A stretch of DNA of 39,694 nt. Origin: CAYUIS01 sp964444825. Lineage in GTDB: Bacteria > Chloroflexota > Anaerolineae > B4-G1. The notes beneath the pieces were generated by a model, which did not search any database, was not told the origin of the DNA, and worked only from the letters and a program-made list of their open reading frames with translations. The position numbers were made by a program, and so were the translations under genes. How positions within the stretch are numbered: the first letter of the stretch is position 1; each line of letters opens with the position of its first letter. Below are positions 26,171-34,498 of the stretch, one piece after another. Location: assembly GCA_964444825.1 (NCBI GenBank), contig CAYUIS010000035.1, forward strand, positions 1-39,694, read 5' to 3'.

Positions 26171-27067
26171 CTACTGCATCAGCAGGTAGTGATAGGCTGA
26201 GAGGGCGGCCTTGGCCCCCTCCCCGATATGAACCAATACCTGTTCGGAGATGAGCGTCACGTCTCCCGCTGCATACACCCCCGGCCAACTGGTCGCGCAG
26301 TAGGTGTCGACAATGATGTGGCCGCGACTGTCACAGTCAATCCAATCCTGTACCAGTGCAGAGTTGGGGGTGCGCGTCAGTTTCACGAACAGGCCTTTGA
26401 TTGGAATCTCCCGTGTTCCCCCGTCGGTCGTCGTCACCAGGATGCCCTCCACAAAGTCACGGCCGAGGACCTCCTGGACCGCAGCGCCATCGAGTATCTC
26501 GATCCTTTGCATCTGGGCGAGCCTTTTTGCTAGAGGGGTCGGCACCAATGGCTCGGAAGCCAGAAGGTAGACCCGGTGTGCCTTTTGGGCCAGGCGGGCT
26601 GCGGCCCACTGGGCACGTCGTCCACTCCCAACCACGGCCACCTCCTTGCCAAGAAACAGACTGGCGTGGGTGGCTACCGAATAGCTCAGCCCGCGGCCAG
26701 CCAGCCGCCCCTCACCAGGGACATTGAGGTGCTGCGGTTTCGCACCGGTTGCCATGATCAGGACTCGCGCCTCGTAGCAATCGCCCCCAGCGGTGTATAC
26801 GACAAAGTGCTTCTCGTCGGGCGTGATGCGTGTCACCGTATCAAAGTCGCGAGCGAAATCGAGGTAGTCGAGTTGGCGACGAAAGGCATCCAGCAACGCC
26901 TCGCCTGTGATGGTCTCTCGTCCCTCCATATCCTCTATCTGCATAGCATAGGTGGTCTGGCCTCCCCACCGTTCTGCGATGATCAGTGTCTCCAGTCGCT
27001 GATTGATAGCTGTCGCAGCCGCGGTGATGCCTGCCGGTCCGCCCCCGATAACGATCAGGTCATACAT
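26171..27067 (-). CDS. thioredoxin-reductase-like FAD/NAD(P) oxidoreductase without CxxC
   Basis: A 298-residue two-dinucleotide-fold flavoprotein. FAD motif GGGPAG is at 8-13. The NAD(P) motif VAVVGSGRRAQWAA is at about 143-156. The second FAD motif is PGVYAAGDV near the C-terminus. The spacing is that of bacterial thioredoxin reductase, but the redox-active CATC block is replaced: the matching text (about 128-137) reads LSYSVATHAS. It therefore cannot reduce thioredoxin by the standard disulfide relay. A ferredoxin/flavodoxin-NAD(P)H reductase or another partner is more likely. It lies 40 bp behind the PEPCK-malic enzyme gene with AAGGAG before its ATG, so it is co-transcribed. Confidence 0.85.
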   Translation of the reverse strand: MYDLIVIGGGPAGITAAATAINQRLETLIIAERWGGQTTYAMQIEDMEGRETITGEALLDAFRRQLDYLDFARDFDTVTRITPDEKHFVVYTAGGDCYEARVLIMATGAKPQHLNVPGEGRLAGRGLSYSVATHASLFLGKEVAVVGSGRRAQWAAARLAQKAHRVYLLASEPLVPTPLAKRLAQMQRIEILDGAAVQEVLGRDFVEGILVTTTDGGTREIPIKGLFVKLTRTPNSALVQDWIDCDSRGHIIVDTYCATSWPGVYAAGDVTLISEQVLVHIGEGAKAALSAYHYLLMQ

Positions 27068-27107
27068 TGCATAGTCTCCTTGATCCGTGTTCCAGATTCA
27101 TCCACAC

Positions 27108-30100
27108 TCATTCCTCCGGTACGGGGGGGATGAGTCCTTTTTCCATCAAGAAATGGGTCATGTCCTGGGCCTGGCGAATGGTCGACTCCGCCTTGCTGAG
27201 CAGATCCTCATATGAGATGCTGATACGAGCTACTCCCTGCTCCTGTGCCTTCATACCGACAGCCGCTGCCTCCCGGGGAAAGACCTCCCGGTCATCCATC
27301 GCTGGGATAATATGCTCCTCGTCAAGCCCCTTCTCCTCTGCAAAGCGCGCCAGCTCCTGAGCAGCGGCGATGGCCATTTCGTCGGTGATCGTCGTAGCCC
27401 GCACATCCAGCACCCCTCGGAATATGGCTGGGAAACCAAGCGAGTTGTTGATCTGGTTGGCGAAATCGCTGCGTCCTGTGCCCACGATGCGTGCCCCAGC
27501 CTCCTTTGCCTCCCAAGGCCAAATCTCGGGGATGGGATTGGCGCACGGCAGCACAATCGCGTCTTCAGCCATCCCCTCTATCCACTCTGGCGATATCGTC
27601 CCGGGGCCAGGTCGACTGGCCGCTATACAGACGTCAGCGCCCCGCATCGCTTCCTGAGGACCGCCGCGCCGTTCCTCGGCGTTGCTCTTTTGGCAGATGC
27701 GCCACTTGTCCACGAACTCGATCTTGCGCTGTTCGATGTCCTCACGGTCTGGGTGCAGAATACCCTTGCTGTCGCACGCGATGATGTTGCCGAAAGGCAC
27801 ACCACTGGACAGGAGCAGACGTATCGTGGCGACATTGGCCGCGCCAGTGCCGATCACGGTGAACCTGGCATCCTCCATCCGTTTTCCAACCACCTTGAGT
27901 GCATTTATCACGCCTGCCAGGATCACCGTGGCCGTCCCTTGCTGGTCGTCGTGCCAGACAGGTATCTTGATCTCGGGGTCGGTGCGCAGCATGTCGAGCA
28001 CGCGAAAGCACTTGGGTTGCGAGATATCCTCCAAGTTGATCCCTCCGAATGAGGGCTGGATCAGCTTTACAGCAAGCATAATGCGGTAGGGGTCTTTGGT
28101 GTTCAGGCAAATCGGCACCGCATCCACGCCCCCCAGGTATTTGAAGAGCAGGGCCTTTCCCTCCATCACCGGCATCGCGGCGGCAGGACCGATATCACCC
28201 AGTCCCAGCACTCGGGTGCCATCAGAGACAATGGCGACCGTGTTGCCCTTGTTGGTGTACTCGTAGACCAGATCCTCGTCCTGTTGTATAGCCCGGCACG
28301 GAGCAGCCACACCGGGCGTGTACCAAATGGCAAAGTCATCCAGTCCTCGGACGACACACTTTAGCGCAGTCTGCACCTTGCCTCGATAAAAGGGATGCAG
28401 GCGCATTGCATCCTCCGCTGGTTTGTTGGCTTTTGCCAGCAGCTCCTCTTCAGTTAGCATTGGACCTCCTTCACTTTTTTTCTCTCCGGCATCGACAAGC
28501 TGCTGAACCGAGACTATTGGGCCAAACGCTGCCTTCAACGCTTCGAGATTCTCCCTCTGTTCACGATAGATCTCAAACAACCTGGCCGGGATATTTGTTT
28601 CCTTCTCGTAGGCTTCCTCTTGCAGCTTTATCCTCGCGAGGATGTTGTCCACGTAGAGCGTGAACTGTTTGTCGTATAGTTCCCGCGTGTACTCTTTGCC
28701 AATCTTGGCAAACAGATCTTGGAGATCCTCGTACCTCGGGATGAATCCGATTGGCGTCTCAATCGCGTCCACTTCCCCGTGGGCCCTCAGCTCGAGCCAG
28801 CCAAGCCACACTTTTACGTCGCGCTTCTGACCCAACAGGCCGGTTCCTTCTCCACCACGGGCCTCGTGCGTGAGAAAGTAGTTCAATCCAGCTATGATGG
28901 GTTTGCTCTTCAGCCTATCAGAATTAAAGAATAGGAACTGTGCATCCATATAGTCCCCAAGCGGACCGGGAATAAACGGCTCGTTGGCCCAAGGCTGGCG
29001 TCTGACCCCCTTGGCCCCCACCTCCGTCGCGGTCGCCGCCGAAAGAATGGAGGCTCCGATGACAACCCCATGGTCAGGGTCTCTGGAAACCCAGACAGGA
29101 GGCATGGTATCACTATCCCGCCCGCTGTACGTGATCACCTTGATCTCCGCCCCGCGTGGATCTTCCGCTATGGCTTGATTATAGTTTCCGATGCACGTGT
29201 TCGAAACCGTACATCGCGCATTTGGATGGGAGAGAGGGATAGGATTGCCCTGGTCATCTGTCTTGCCCTTCCACCACTCGCCCTGGAAGTTGAAGCCTTT
29301 CTCTGGACGCTGCTCGCCATCTCCCACCCAGCGGGGCACTTTGCACTCATCAACCAACACGTTCGTCCAGATTACCTCGGCCCCTTCCTCGCGCAGAGCT
29401 TTTATCAAGTATGGGTCGCTTTCGCGGTTGACATCCTGGACGATCCCAAAGATGCCGACTTCGGGGTTTATGGCTCTTAATGTTCCGTCTTTGGCAATCC
29501 AAAGCTGGGCCAGGTCGTCACCGATGAAATCGGTGCCGACCATAGCGGTCGTCGTTTTCCCACACCCGGAAGGCGCTGCTCCGGCAAAGAACGTCTTTCT
29601 TCCACCAGGGCCGGTCAAGCCCGTGATAAACATATGCTCCGATAGCTCCTGTTCTCTACGGTAGTAGGTGGCCAGGTCCACCGCAAACCGGTGATTGCCC
29701 TTTTTCAGAAGCAGCGTGTTGCCAGCATATGTACAAAACATTGAGAATGTCGTCAGCCAGCTCCTATCCATAAACACCCGTGCATTTGGCAGATCCTCGG
29801 GTCGATTTGGCCCCTCGCCATGAACGTTGGTGAAAAACAGACCTGCGCGTTGCACTTCTTGATCAAACTGATGGTAGACGTGCCGGTACAGGATATTCGC
29901 AGAGTGCATGACGTAGGTTGAGGTCGTGATCTCCAGAGCTGGGATTGCAGCCGGAGCGCCAATTGGCCCCCTGCTGAACAAACCCACAAGCAGGGTCTTC
30001 CCGCGCGCAATCCCGGTCATGTTGTCTCTGACGTACTCTAGCGCCTCATCCTTCTGGATTCTCTTTGCCAATACGCTGACCTGCTCGTCTTTGTTCACAA

Positions 30101-30440
30101 TGTAGAACGTCCTGTCAATGATCCGGGCCTGCTCACGCGCAAGGTCAAAGTGAATCGTATGGTCTTTCATCGCCAGGGTTTTCTCTTCGCTCTTCTCAAG
30201 GCTCATCGCCCTGACTCGCTCAATGTCTGCCTCCGATCCGGTGTTCACAAAGACTGCATCAGGATCGGTCATTGAGATCGCATTCGCGATTCTCAGAAGC
30301 GCTTCCTCACTGGAGATCCTGCACAGTTTTGTCACGCTCTCCTCGTCGCACCTGGCATCAAATAGCGCCCTTGCTTCATCCAGAGTGCCGATGCCGCCGA
30401 CTTGTGCAAGGATGTCGATGCCTTTCTCTAGTTCTAACAT
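27108..30440 (-). CDS. GTP-type PEP carboxykinase fused in frame to malic enzyme (apparent)
   Basis: One uninterrupted frame of 1110 codons. Residues 1 to about 650 are a GTP-type PEPCK (oxaloacetate + GTP to PEP + CO2): P-loop APSGCGKT (289-296) with the family's reactive Cys (C293), NPEVGIFG (325-332), and a normal-looking C-terminus. Residues 661-1110 are a complete bacterial malic enzyme (malate to pyruvate + CO2): WYTPGVAAPC (Y707), NLEDISQPKC (E804, D805), HDDQQGTA (830-837) and NAD(P)-binding GTGAAN (864-869). The joint has no linker domain. It is a 7-A run, a strong AAGGAGGT and an ATG at 28460 in the same frame. One A more or less would separate the two enzymes, so two genes (660 or fewer and 450 residues) are a real alternative. 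It lies 14 bp behind the FAD subunit gene. PEPCK and malic enzyme assignments are firm; the fusion is not. Confidence 0.85.
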   Translation of the reverse strand: MLELEKGIDILAQVGGIGTLDEARALFDARCDEESVTKLCRISSEEALLRIANAISMTDPDAVFVNTGSEADIERVRAMSLEKSEEKTLAMKDHTIHFDLAREQARIIDRTFYIVNKDEQVSVLAKRIQKDEALEYVRDNMTGIARGKTLLVGLFSRGPIGAPAAIPALEITTSTYVMHSANILYRHVYHQFDQEVQRAGLFFTNVHGEGPNRPEDLPNARVFMDRSWLTTFSMFCTYAGNTLLLKKGNHRFAVDLATYYRREQELSEHMFITGLTGPGGRKTFFAGAAPSGCGKTTTAMVGTDFIGDDLAQLWIAKDGTLRAINPEVGIFGIVQDVNRESDPYLIKALREEGAEVIWTNVLVDECKVPRWVGDGEQRPEKGFNFQGEWWKGKTDDQGNPIPLSHPNARCTVSNTCIGNYNQAIAEDPRGAEIKVITYSGRDSDTMPPVWVSRDPDHGVVIGASILSAATATEVGAKGVRRQPWANEPFIPGPLGDYMDAQFLFFNSDRLKSKPIIAGLNYFLTHEARGGEGTGLLGQKRDVKVWLGWLELRAHGEVDAIETPIGFIPRYEDLQDLFAKIGKEYTRELYDKQFTLYVDNILARIKLQEEAYEKETNIPARLFEIYREQRENLEALKAAFGPIVSVQQLVDAGEKKSEGGPMLTEEELLAKANKPAEDAMRLHPFYRGKVQTALKCVVRGLDDFAIWYTPGVAAPCRAIQQDEDLVYEYTNKGNTVAIVSDGTRVLGLGDIGPAAAMPVMEGKALLFKYLGGVDAVPICLNTKDPYRIMLAVKLIQPSFGGINLEDISQPKCFRVLDMLRTDPEIKIPVWHDDQQGTATVILAGVINALKVVGKRMEDARFTVIGTGAANVATIRLLLSSGVPFGNIIACDSKGILHPDREDIEQRKIEFVDKWRICQKSNAEERRGGPQEAMRGADVCIAASRPGPGTISPEWIEGMAEDAIVLPCANPIPEIWPWEAKEAGARIVGTGRSDFANQINNSLGFPAIFRGVLDVRATTITDEMAIAAAQELARFAEEKGLDEEHIIPAMDDREVFPREAAAVGMKAQEQGVARISISYEDLLSKAESTIRQAQDMTHFLMEKGLIPPVPEE
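28458..28481 (-). promoter_or_regulatory. A7 run, strong ribosome binding site and internal ATG at the PEPCK/malic enzyme joint
   Basis: On the minus strand, A7 (28481-28475) precedes AAGGAGGT (28471-28464) and ATG (28460-28458). In the given frame codons read GAG AAA AAA AGT GAA GGA GGT CCA ATG. With eight A the frame meets TGA at once (AAG TGA). With six A it meets TAA inside ATGCTAAC, overlapping the malic enzyme start. The site can therefore initiate malic enzyme independently and is a plausible slippage point. Confidence 0.75.
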
Positions 30441-30454
30441 TCACTGTCTCCTTT

Positions 30455-31846
30455 TCAGCGTTGGGGTTCAGGTATCACCTTGCCCGGATTCAGAATATCC
30501 AGCGGGTCGAGCGCGTGCTTGAGGCTCCGCTGTACGTCTACTGAGACGGACCCCAGCGCCTGCTCCACGTAAGGTCGTTTGAGGGTGCCGACGCCGTGCT
30601 CGCCTGATAGTGTCCCCCCCAACTCCAGTGCCGCGCCAAAGATCTCTCCAACTATCGGCTCGATCTTGCTCCACTGATCAGGATCGCGCTTGTCAAAGAG
30701 GATATTGGGATGAAGGTTCCCATCCCCGGCATGGCCAAAGACGACGATGGGAAGACCGTATTTGGCGCTGATGGCCTTGATGCGACGGACTGCCTCGGGG
30801 ATGGCACTGCGAGGGACAGTGATATCCTCCCCCAGCTTGTTGGGCGCCTTGCGCGCAAGGGAGGGTGAGACAGAGCGACGCGCCTGCCATAGGCTGGCTC
30901 GCTCTTTTTCGTCCTTTGCCACGCTTACCTCCCGCGCGCCGTTCTCCCGACAGATACGGGCCGCCGCCTCGATCTCCCGCACCACGGCGTCCTCGTCCGA
31001 ACCGTCGGCTTCGATGATCAGGAGGGCCTCCACGTCCAACGGCAGTCCCAAACCCATCGCCTCTTCGATACAGGCGATGGCCGTCTCATCCATCAACTCC
31101 AGAGTTGCCGGGACAATGCCCGCCGACAGAATAGCATTGACGGTACGGGCCGCGTCATCCAAGGCCAGAAACTCGGCGCGGGCCGTGCGGACGTACTGAG
31201 GCTTGACAGTCAGTCGCAGCAGTGCCTCGGTGATGACGCCCAGCGTTCCCTCCGAGCCGACGAAAAGTGACTTCAAGTCGTAACCGACAACATCCTTGAT
31301 CGCTTTGCCACCGGTCCTCAGTATGCGCCCGTCGGACAGGACGACCGTGAGGCCCAATACATAGTCGCCAGTGATGCCATACTTGAGGCAGCGAGGTCCG
31401 CCGGCGTTGCAGGCGATGTTTCCGCCGATGGTGGATTGCTTGATGCTGGAGGGATCGGGTGGATAGAACAACCCCCGCTTTTCCACCTCTGCCTGGAGGT
31501 CAGCGGTGACGATGCCCGCCTCGACCGTGGCCGTCATGTTCCCTACATCAATCTCCAGTATATGATTCAGCCGCGTTAACGAGAGCGCGATGCCCCCGTC
31601 GAAGGGAACCGAGGCCGCCGCCAAGCCCGAGGCCATACCCCGTGGCACAACGGCAATGCGCTTCTGGTGTGCCAGGGTCAGCACCTGGCTGACCTGATCA
31701 GTCGTCGTCGGCAGTACGACCACGTCAGGTCGGTGTTCGGCAAAGGTGCCATCAAACGAATAGGCCACCATATCCTCGGGTGAGGTCAGGATGCCCTCCC
31801 GGCCAACGATGTCGCGCAGTTGTTTTATGATTGATTGATCCAGCAT
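30455..31846 (-). CDS. FAD-binding D-lactate/glycolate dehydrogenase subunit (GlcD-like)
   Basis: About 463 residues of the VAO/PCMH flavoprotein family: FAD-binding segment with VVVLPTTTDQVSQVL, VVPRGMASGLA and GGNIACNAGGPRCLKYG, and the C-terminal FAD-oxidase cap ending GEHGVGTLKRPYVEQ. It oxidises a 2-hydroxy acid (glycolate or D-lactate) and passes electrons to the FeS subunit. The adjacent lactate racemase favours D-lactate, but this is inference from context. The frame opens at GTG 31864 right after the FeS-subunit stop. ATG at 31846 is preferred because GAGGGAAG precedes it. It is in an operon between the FeS subunit and PEPCK. Confidence 0.9.
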   Translation of the reverse strand: MLDQSIIKQLRDIVGREGILTSPEDMVAYSFDGTFAEHRPDVVVLPTTTDQVSQVLTLAHQKRIAVVPRGMASGLAAASVPFDGGIALSLTRLNHILEIDVGNMTATVEAGIVTADLQAEVEKRGLFYPPDPSSIKQSTIGGNIACNAGGPRCLKYGITGDYVLGLTVVLSDGRILRTGGKAIKDVVGYDLKSLFVGSEGTLGVITEALLRLTVKPQYVRTARAEFLALDDAARTVNAILSAGIVPATLELMDETAIACIEEAMGLGLPLDVEALLIIEADGSDEDAVVREIEAAARICRENGAREVSVAKDEKERASLWQARRSVSPSLARKAPNKLGEDITVPRSAIPEAVRRIKAISAKYGLPIVVFGHAGDGNLHPNILFDKRDPDQWSKIEPIVGEIFGAALELGGTLSGEHGVGTLKRPYVEQALGSVSVDVQRSLKHALDPLDILNPGKVIPEPQR

Positions 31847-31864
31847 ATAGTTCTTCCCTCTCAC

Positions 31865-33151
31865 TTATTCGTCCACTTTGTTGTAAGCCCGATCCAACAG
31901 CACCACTGGATGGACGATTTCCGTCTCAAGTCCACGCTGGCGAACTCCCACGTGCAAGTGCATCTGGCAGCCCGGACATCCAGACGCGATGATCTGTGCG
32001 CCCGTGGCCTCGGCGTTGTCCATCTTGCGCTTGAGCACCTTGAGTGAGGTCTCAGGATGGGTGATGAGCTGGCTTCCAGCGGAGCCGCAGCACCAATCGG
32101 CCTCGTTCATTTCGACAAACTCGACACCCTCAATGAGTTGCATCAAGGCTCGTGGCTGCTCCCACACCCCTTGCCCTCGCCGCAGGTGACAGGGATCGTG
32201 ATAGGTAACACGGGTCTCTAGCCGCCCCTCTGGTTTTTCCAGCGGAATCTCCATCAGGAACTCGCTGATATCCCGCACTTTGTGGCTGAAAGAAACCGCC
32301 CGTCCCGCCCACTCGGCGTCATCAGCCAAGAGTTCCTCATACTCCTTGAGCACAGAACCGCAGGTGGCACAATCCGTGACGATTGCTTCGACGTCATATT
32401 GCTCAAAGAGGGCGATGTTGTACCGGGCCATCTCCTGCGCTGTCTCTCGGTGACCGTACCCGATAGCGGGCATACCACAGCATTTGACCTGCTTGGGCGT
32501 GATGACGGTGCAGTGGTTGCGGGTCAGGACGCGAACTGTAGCGGCGCTCTCGTCAGCGAACATTAGGCTTTGAGCGCAGCCCAGGAAAAATCCAACCCGA
32601 CGCTCCTCAGGATTCCCCTCTTTAGCGGGGGACACCTCCGGCAGGACCTGGCGCAGAGGCCGCTGCGGAAGATGAGGGAGCATTGACTCCATATCGCGCA
32701 GGTGGGCCGGCATCAGTCGTCGCAATCCCAGGGCATAGTAAAGGCGGCGCAGCCCTGTCCTCTCGTAGAGGCGCAACGGCAGGGTGGCCCATTCCATCCG
32801 CCGGGGATGAGGTATGAGACCCCGAAACAGAGGGCGCTTCCAGGCAGCAGGACGCACCTGTTCCTCGACGTGCCGCATAGCCATCGCGAGGTCCGCCGGG
32901 GCATTGCCCACTGGACAATTGTCGTTACAGGCCAGACACCCAAAGCAGGAATACATCTGCTCAAAGAGGTTGGGACTCAGTTCCAGCTCTCCCTCCAGGG
33001 CTTTGCGCGTCAGGGCGACCCTGCCACGCGGCGAGGTGGTCTCTGTCAGATACTCCCGGTATGTGGGGCAGACAGAAAGACACTGCCCGCAGCGGATGCA
33101 GTAGATGTAATCGTCCTCCGCTGGGACACGAATACCGTTTGTTTGACTCAT
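31865..33151 (-). CDS. iron-sulfur subunit of D-lactate/glycolate dehydrogenase (GlcF-like)
   Basis: A 428-residue electron-transfer subunit. Two 4Fe-4S motifs lie at the N-terminus: C18-x2-C21-x2-C24-x3-C28 and C69-x2-C72-x2-C75-x3-C79. Two CCG (heterodisulfide-reductase-like) domains follow, with VKCCGMPAIGYG and DCATCGS in the first, and DPCHLRRGQG, WCCGSAG and GCPGCQMH in the second. It takes electrons from the FAD subunit toward quinone or another acceptor at the membrane. It lies 7 bp behind the anchored small protein and directly ahead of the FAD subunit gene, so it is part of the operon. AGGGTGA lies before the ATG. Confidence 0.92.
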   Translation of the reverse strand: MSQTNGIRVPAEDDYIYCIRCGQCLSVCPTYREYLTETTSPRGRVALTRKALEGELELSPNLFEQMYSCFGCLACNDNCPVGNAPADLAMAMRHVEEQVRPAAWKRPLFRGLIPHPRRMEWATLPLRLYERTGLRRLYYALGLRRLMPAHLRDMESMLPHLPQRPLRQVLPEVSPAKEGNPEERRVGFFLGCAQSLMFADESAATVRVLTRNHCTVITPKQVKCCGMPAIGYGHRETAQEMARYNIALFEQYDVEAIVTDCATCGSVLKEYEELLADDAEWAGRAVSFSHKVRDISEFLMEIPLEKPEGRLETRVTYHDPCHLRRGQGVWEQPRALMQLIEGVEFVEMNEADWCCGSAGSQLITHPETSLKVLKRKMDNAEATGAQIIASGCPGCQMHLHVGVRQRGLETEIVHPVVLLDRAYNKVDE

Positions 33152-33158
33152 ATACTGT

Positions 33159-33818
33159 TCACCCTAAATTCCGGAGCCTCCGTATTGTTGGCCCTATCCC
33201 CGTCAATAGCGTGCCCAACAGAATTGCCGACAGCCCTACCAAAAGCCAGATCGGCCCCTGGCTGGTATCGGCGCCAGCGGCAGGCAGTTGCACCAGCAGG
33301 GTGGCTGTCGGCTGAGGAAGAGGCGTGCCGAGGGCGACGCTGGCTGTCGCAGAAGGAACAGGCGTGTCGGGCGTGGTGATCGTGGGAGACAGAGTGGGCG
33401 TCCCCAGGTCTCCGCCGCCGGACCCGCCGGTTGCCTCCTCTGTCGCCGCAGGCGTTCCCAGGTCTCCGCCGCCGAATCCACCGGCATCCTCGTCTGTTGC
33501 AGTGGGTGTCGCGTGGGAGGCAGGGGATGTCGCCGTCGGCTGAGGTGTGGGCTGCGCAGGACTGGTTTTGGCAATCGTCGGTGTGGGTACGCTGGTCGTC
33601 ATACCTGCCGGCGCCGGCGTTGGGCGACTGGGTGTGGATGTGTGAATCGCAAGTCCCTCCCCGGCTTCGAAGCGGGTCTCTGTGGGGAAAGGGAGCAACT
33701 CGGCCCGTGAGAGTATCACCGTAATGCCCAGTAGGAGTAGGAACAGAAAAAGCAAGCCTACTACAACCCGCTGCTTTTTCTTCTTTATTTCCTCGTCCGT
33801 CACATCTTCAAACATCAT
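33159..33818 (-). CDS. PT-rich membrane protein with LPAAG-type sorting-like C-terminus
   Basis: About 219 residues from ATG 33818, which overlaps the upstream stop (ATGA). The order is a short acidic/basic cytoplasmic N-terminus (MMFEDVTDEEIKKKK), one membrane helix (about 18-35), a long extracytoplasmic Pro/Thr/Gly-rich segment with an 18-residue repeat, and then LPAAG, a second hydrophobic helix and a basic tail (RRLRNLG). The C-terminus has the layout of a sortase signal (LPxTG-like, hydrophobic, positive), although LPAAG is non-canonical and no sortase is in the window. No family is recognised. Its location within the lactate operon is unexplained. Confidence 0.7.
   Translation of the reverse strand: MMFEDVTDEEIKKKKQRVVVGLLFLFLLLLGITVILSRAELLPFPTETRFEAGEGLAIHTSTPSRPTPAPAGMTTSVPTPTIAKTSPAQPTPQPTATSPASHATPTATDEDAGGFGGGDLGTPAATEEATGGSGGGDLGTPTLSPTITTPDTPVPSATASVALGTPLPQPTATLLVQLPAAGADTSQGPIWLLVGLSAILLGTLLTGIGPTIRRLRNLG
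33403..33474 (-). repeat. 54-bp period repeat in the PT-rich protein
   Basis: The 18-bp word CCCAGGTCTCCGCCGCCG occurs at 33403-33420 and 33457-33474, exactly 54 bp apart. It encodes a repeated GGGDLGT segment with an 18-residue period. Being in frame, it can expand or contract without breaking the gene. Confidence 0.75.
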
Positions 33819-34411
33819 AGCGCTCTCTGAGCCCAGTCGCGCGCCTGGCTGACCCAAGATTCGATGTCCACTCGTTGCCAGTTCTTGATGTCGAGCATGC
33901 GGCGCAGTTGGTCAGGGTCGGCTCCTGCCAGTTGACCATACGTGTTGACGCTGGCATCGCGCAGCTTCCATTGATAGACCGTCCCAATACCTTTGATGAC
34001 CGTCAAGTCGTCGGGATGTGTGCGCTGGTAGACCTCGAACTGACCCCTCAGGTCGTCCAAACCGGCGTCCGCTGCCACCAGTTGCTCCCGTAGCTCGCGT
34101 ATGTCCTCGTCGCGCCGCCGTAAAAAGTCGGCCAGGGTCTCTGAGGCCGAATCATCACTCTGTCCCTCCACACCAATGCCCAGCGCCGCCGGGGTGGTCC
34201 CACGTTGGCCCAACTGGAACTGGAGCTCCCGGTTCTTGCGATAGGCCTCATCTATGAGCCACTCGACGACAAAGCCGGCGATGGCTCCCGCCACCACCAG
34301 CAGCAGTCCGATAAAGAGGCCCACAGAAGCGCCTGCGCCGATGGCCCAGGCAACGATAAACCCGATGGCCAATCCCAGGGCCAACACAGCTAACCCGATT
34401 ATCAACGTCAC
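33815..34411 (-). CDS. membrane protein with C-terminal helix-hairpin-helix-like domain
   Basis: A 198-residue protein starting at GTG 34411 with AGGGGA upstream. Two N-terminal membrane helices (about 2-24 and 28-50) are followed by a soluble part with a short coiled coil (about 90-118, RRRDEDIRELREQLVAADAG) and a C-terminal domain (about 132-195). That domain's DDLTVIKGIGTVYQWKLRDA text matches the helix-hairpin-helix fold seen at the C-terminus of some L21-like and envelope proteins. Its ligand is unknown. It overlaps the next gene by 4 nt and is probably co-transcribed with it. Confidence 0.7.
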   Translation of the reverse strand: MTLIIGLAVLALGLAIGFIVAWAIGAGASVGLFIGLLLVVAGAIAGFVVEWLIDEAYRKNRELQFQLGQRGTTPAALGIGVEGQSDDSASETLADFLRRRDEDIRELREQLVAADAGLDDLRGQFEVYQRTHPDDLTVIKGIGTVYQWKLRDASVNTYGQLAGADPDQLRRMLDIKNWQRVDIESWVSQARDWAQRAL

Positions 34412-34464
34412 GACTAGTCCCCTTTCCTTGGCGGGTAGATTGGTAGACTAGTGAATAGAGAAAC

Positions 34465-34493
34465 GTATAACCTGGCTATTGCTTCTTTGTCTA
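34465..34493 (-). promoter_or_regulatory. possible promoter ahead of the small membrane genes and oxidase operon
   Basis: On the minus strand TAGACA (34493-34488), a 17-bp spacer and TTATAC (34470-34465), 53 bp before the GTG. It is weaker than the other promoters here. It could give the oxidase-PEPCK genes expression independent of larA. Confidence 0.35.
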
Positions 34494-34498
34494 CCGTT

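Noticed and set aside
33159..33857. A CRISPR-like or tandem array in the GC-rich repeat of the PT-rich protein
   Set aside because: There are only two copies of an 18-bp word at 54-bp spacing, in frame in a Gly/Thr/Pro-rich protein. This is coding repetition.
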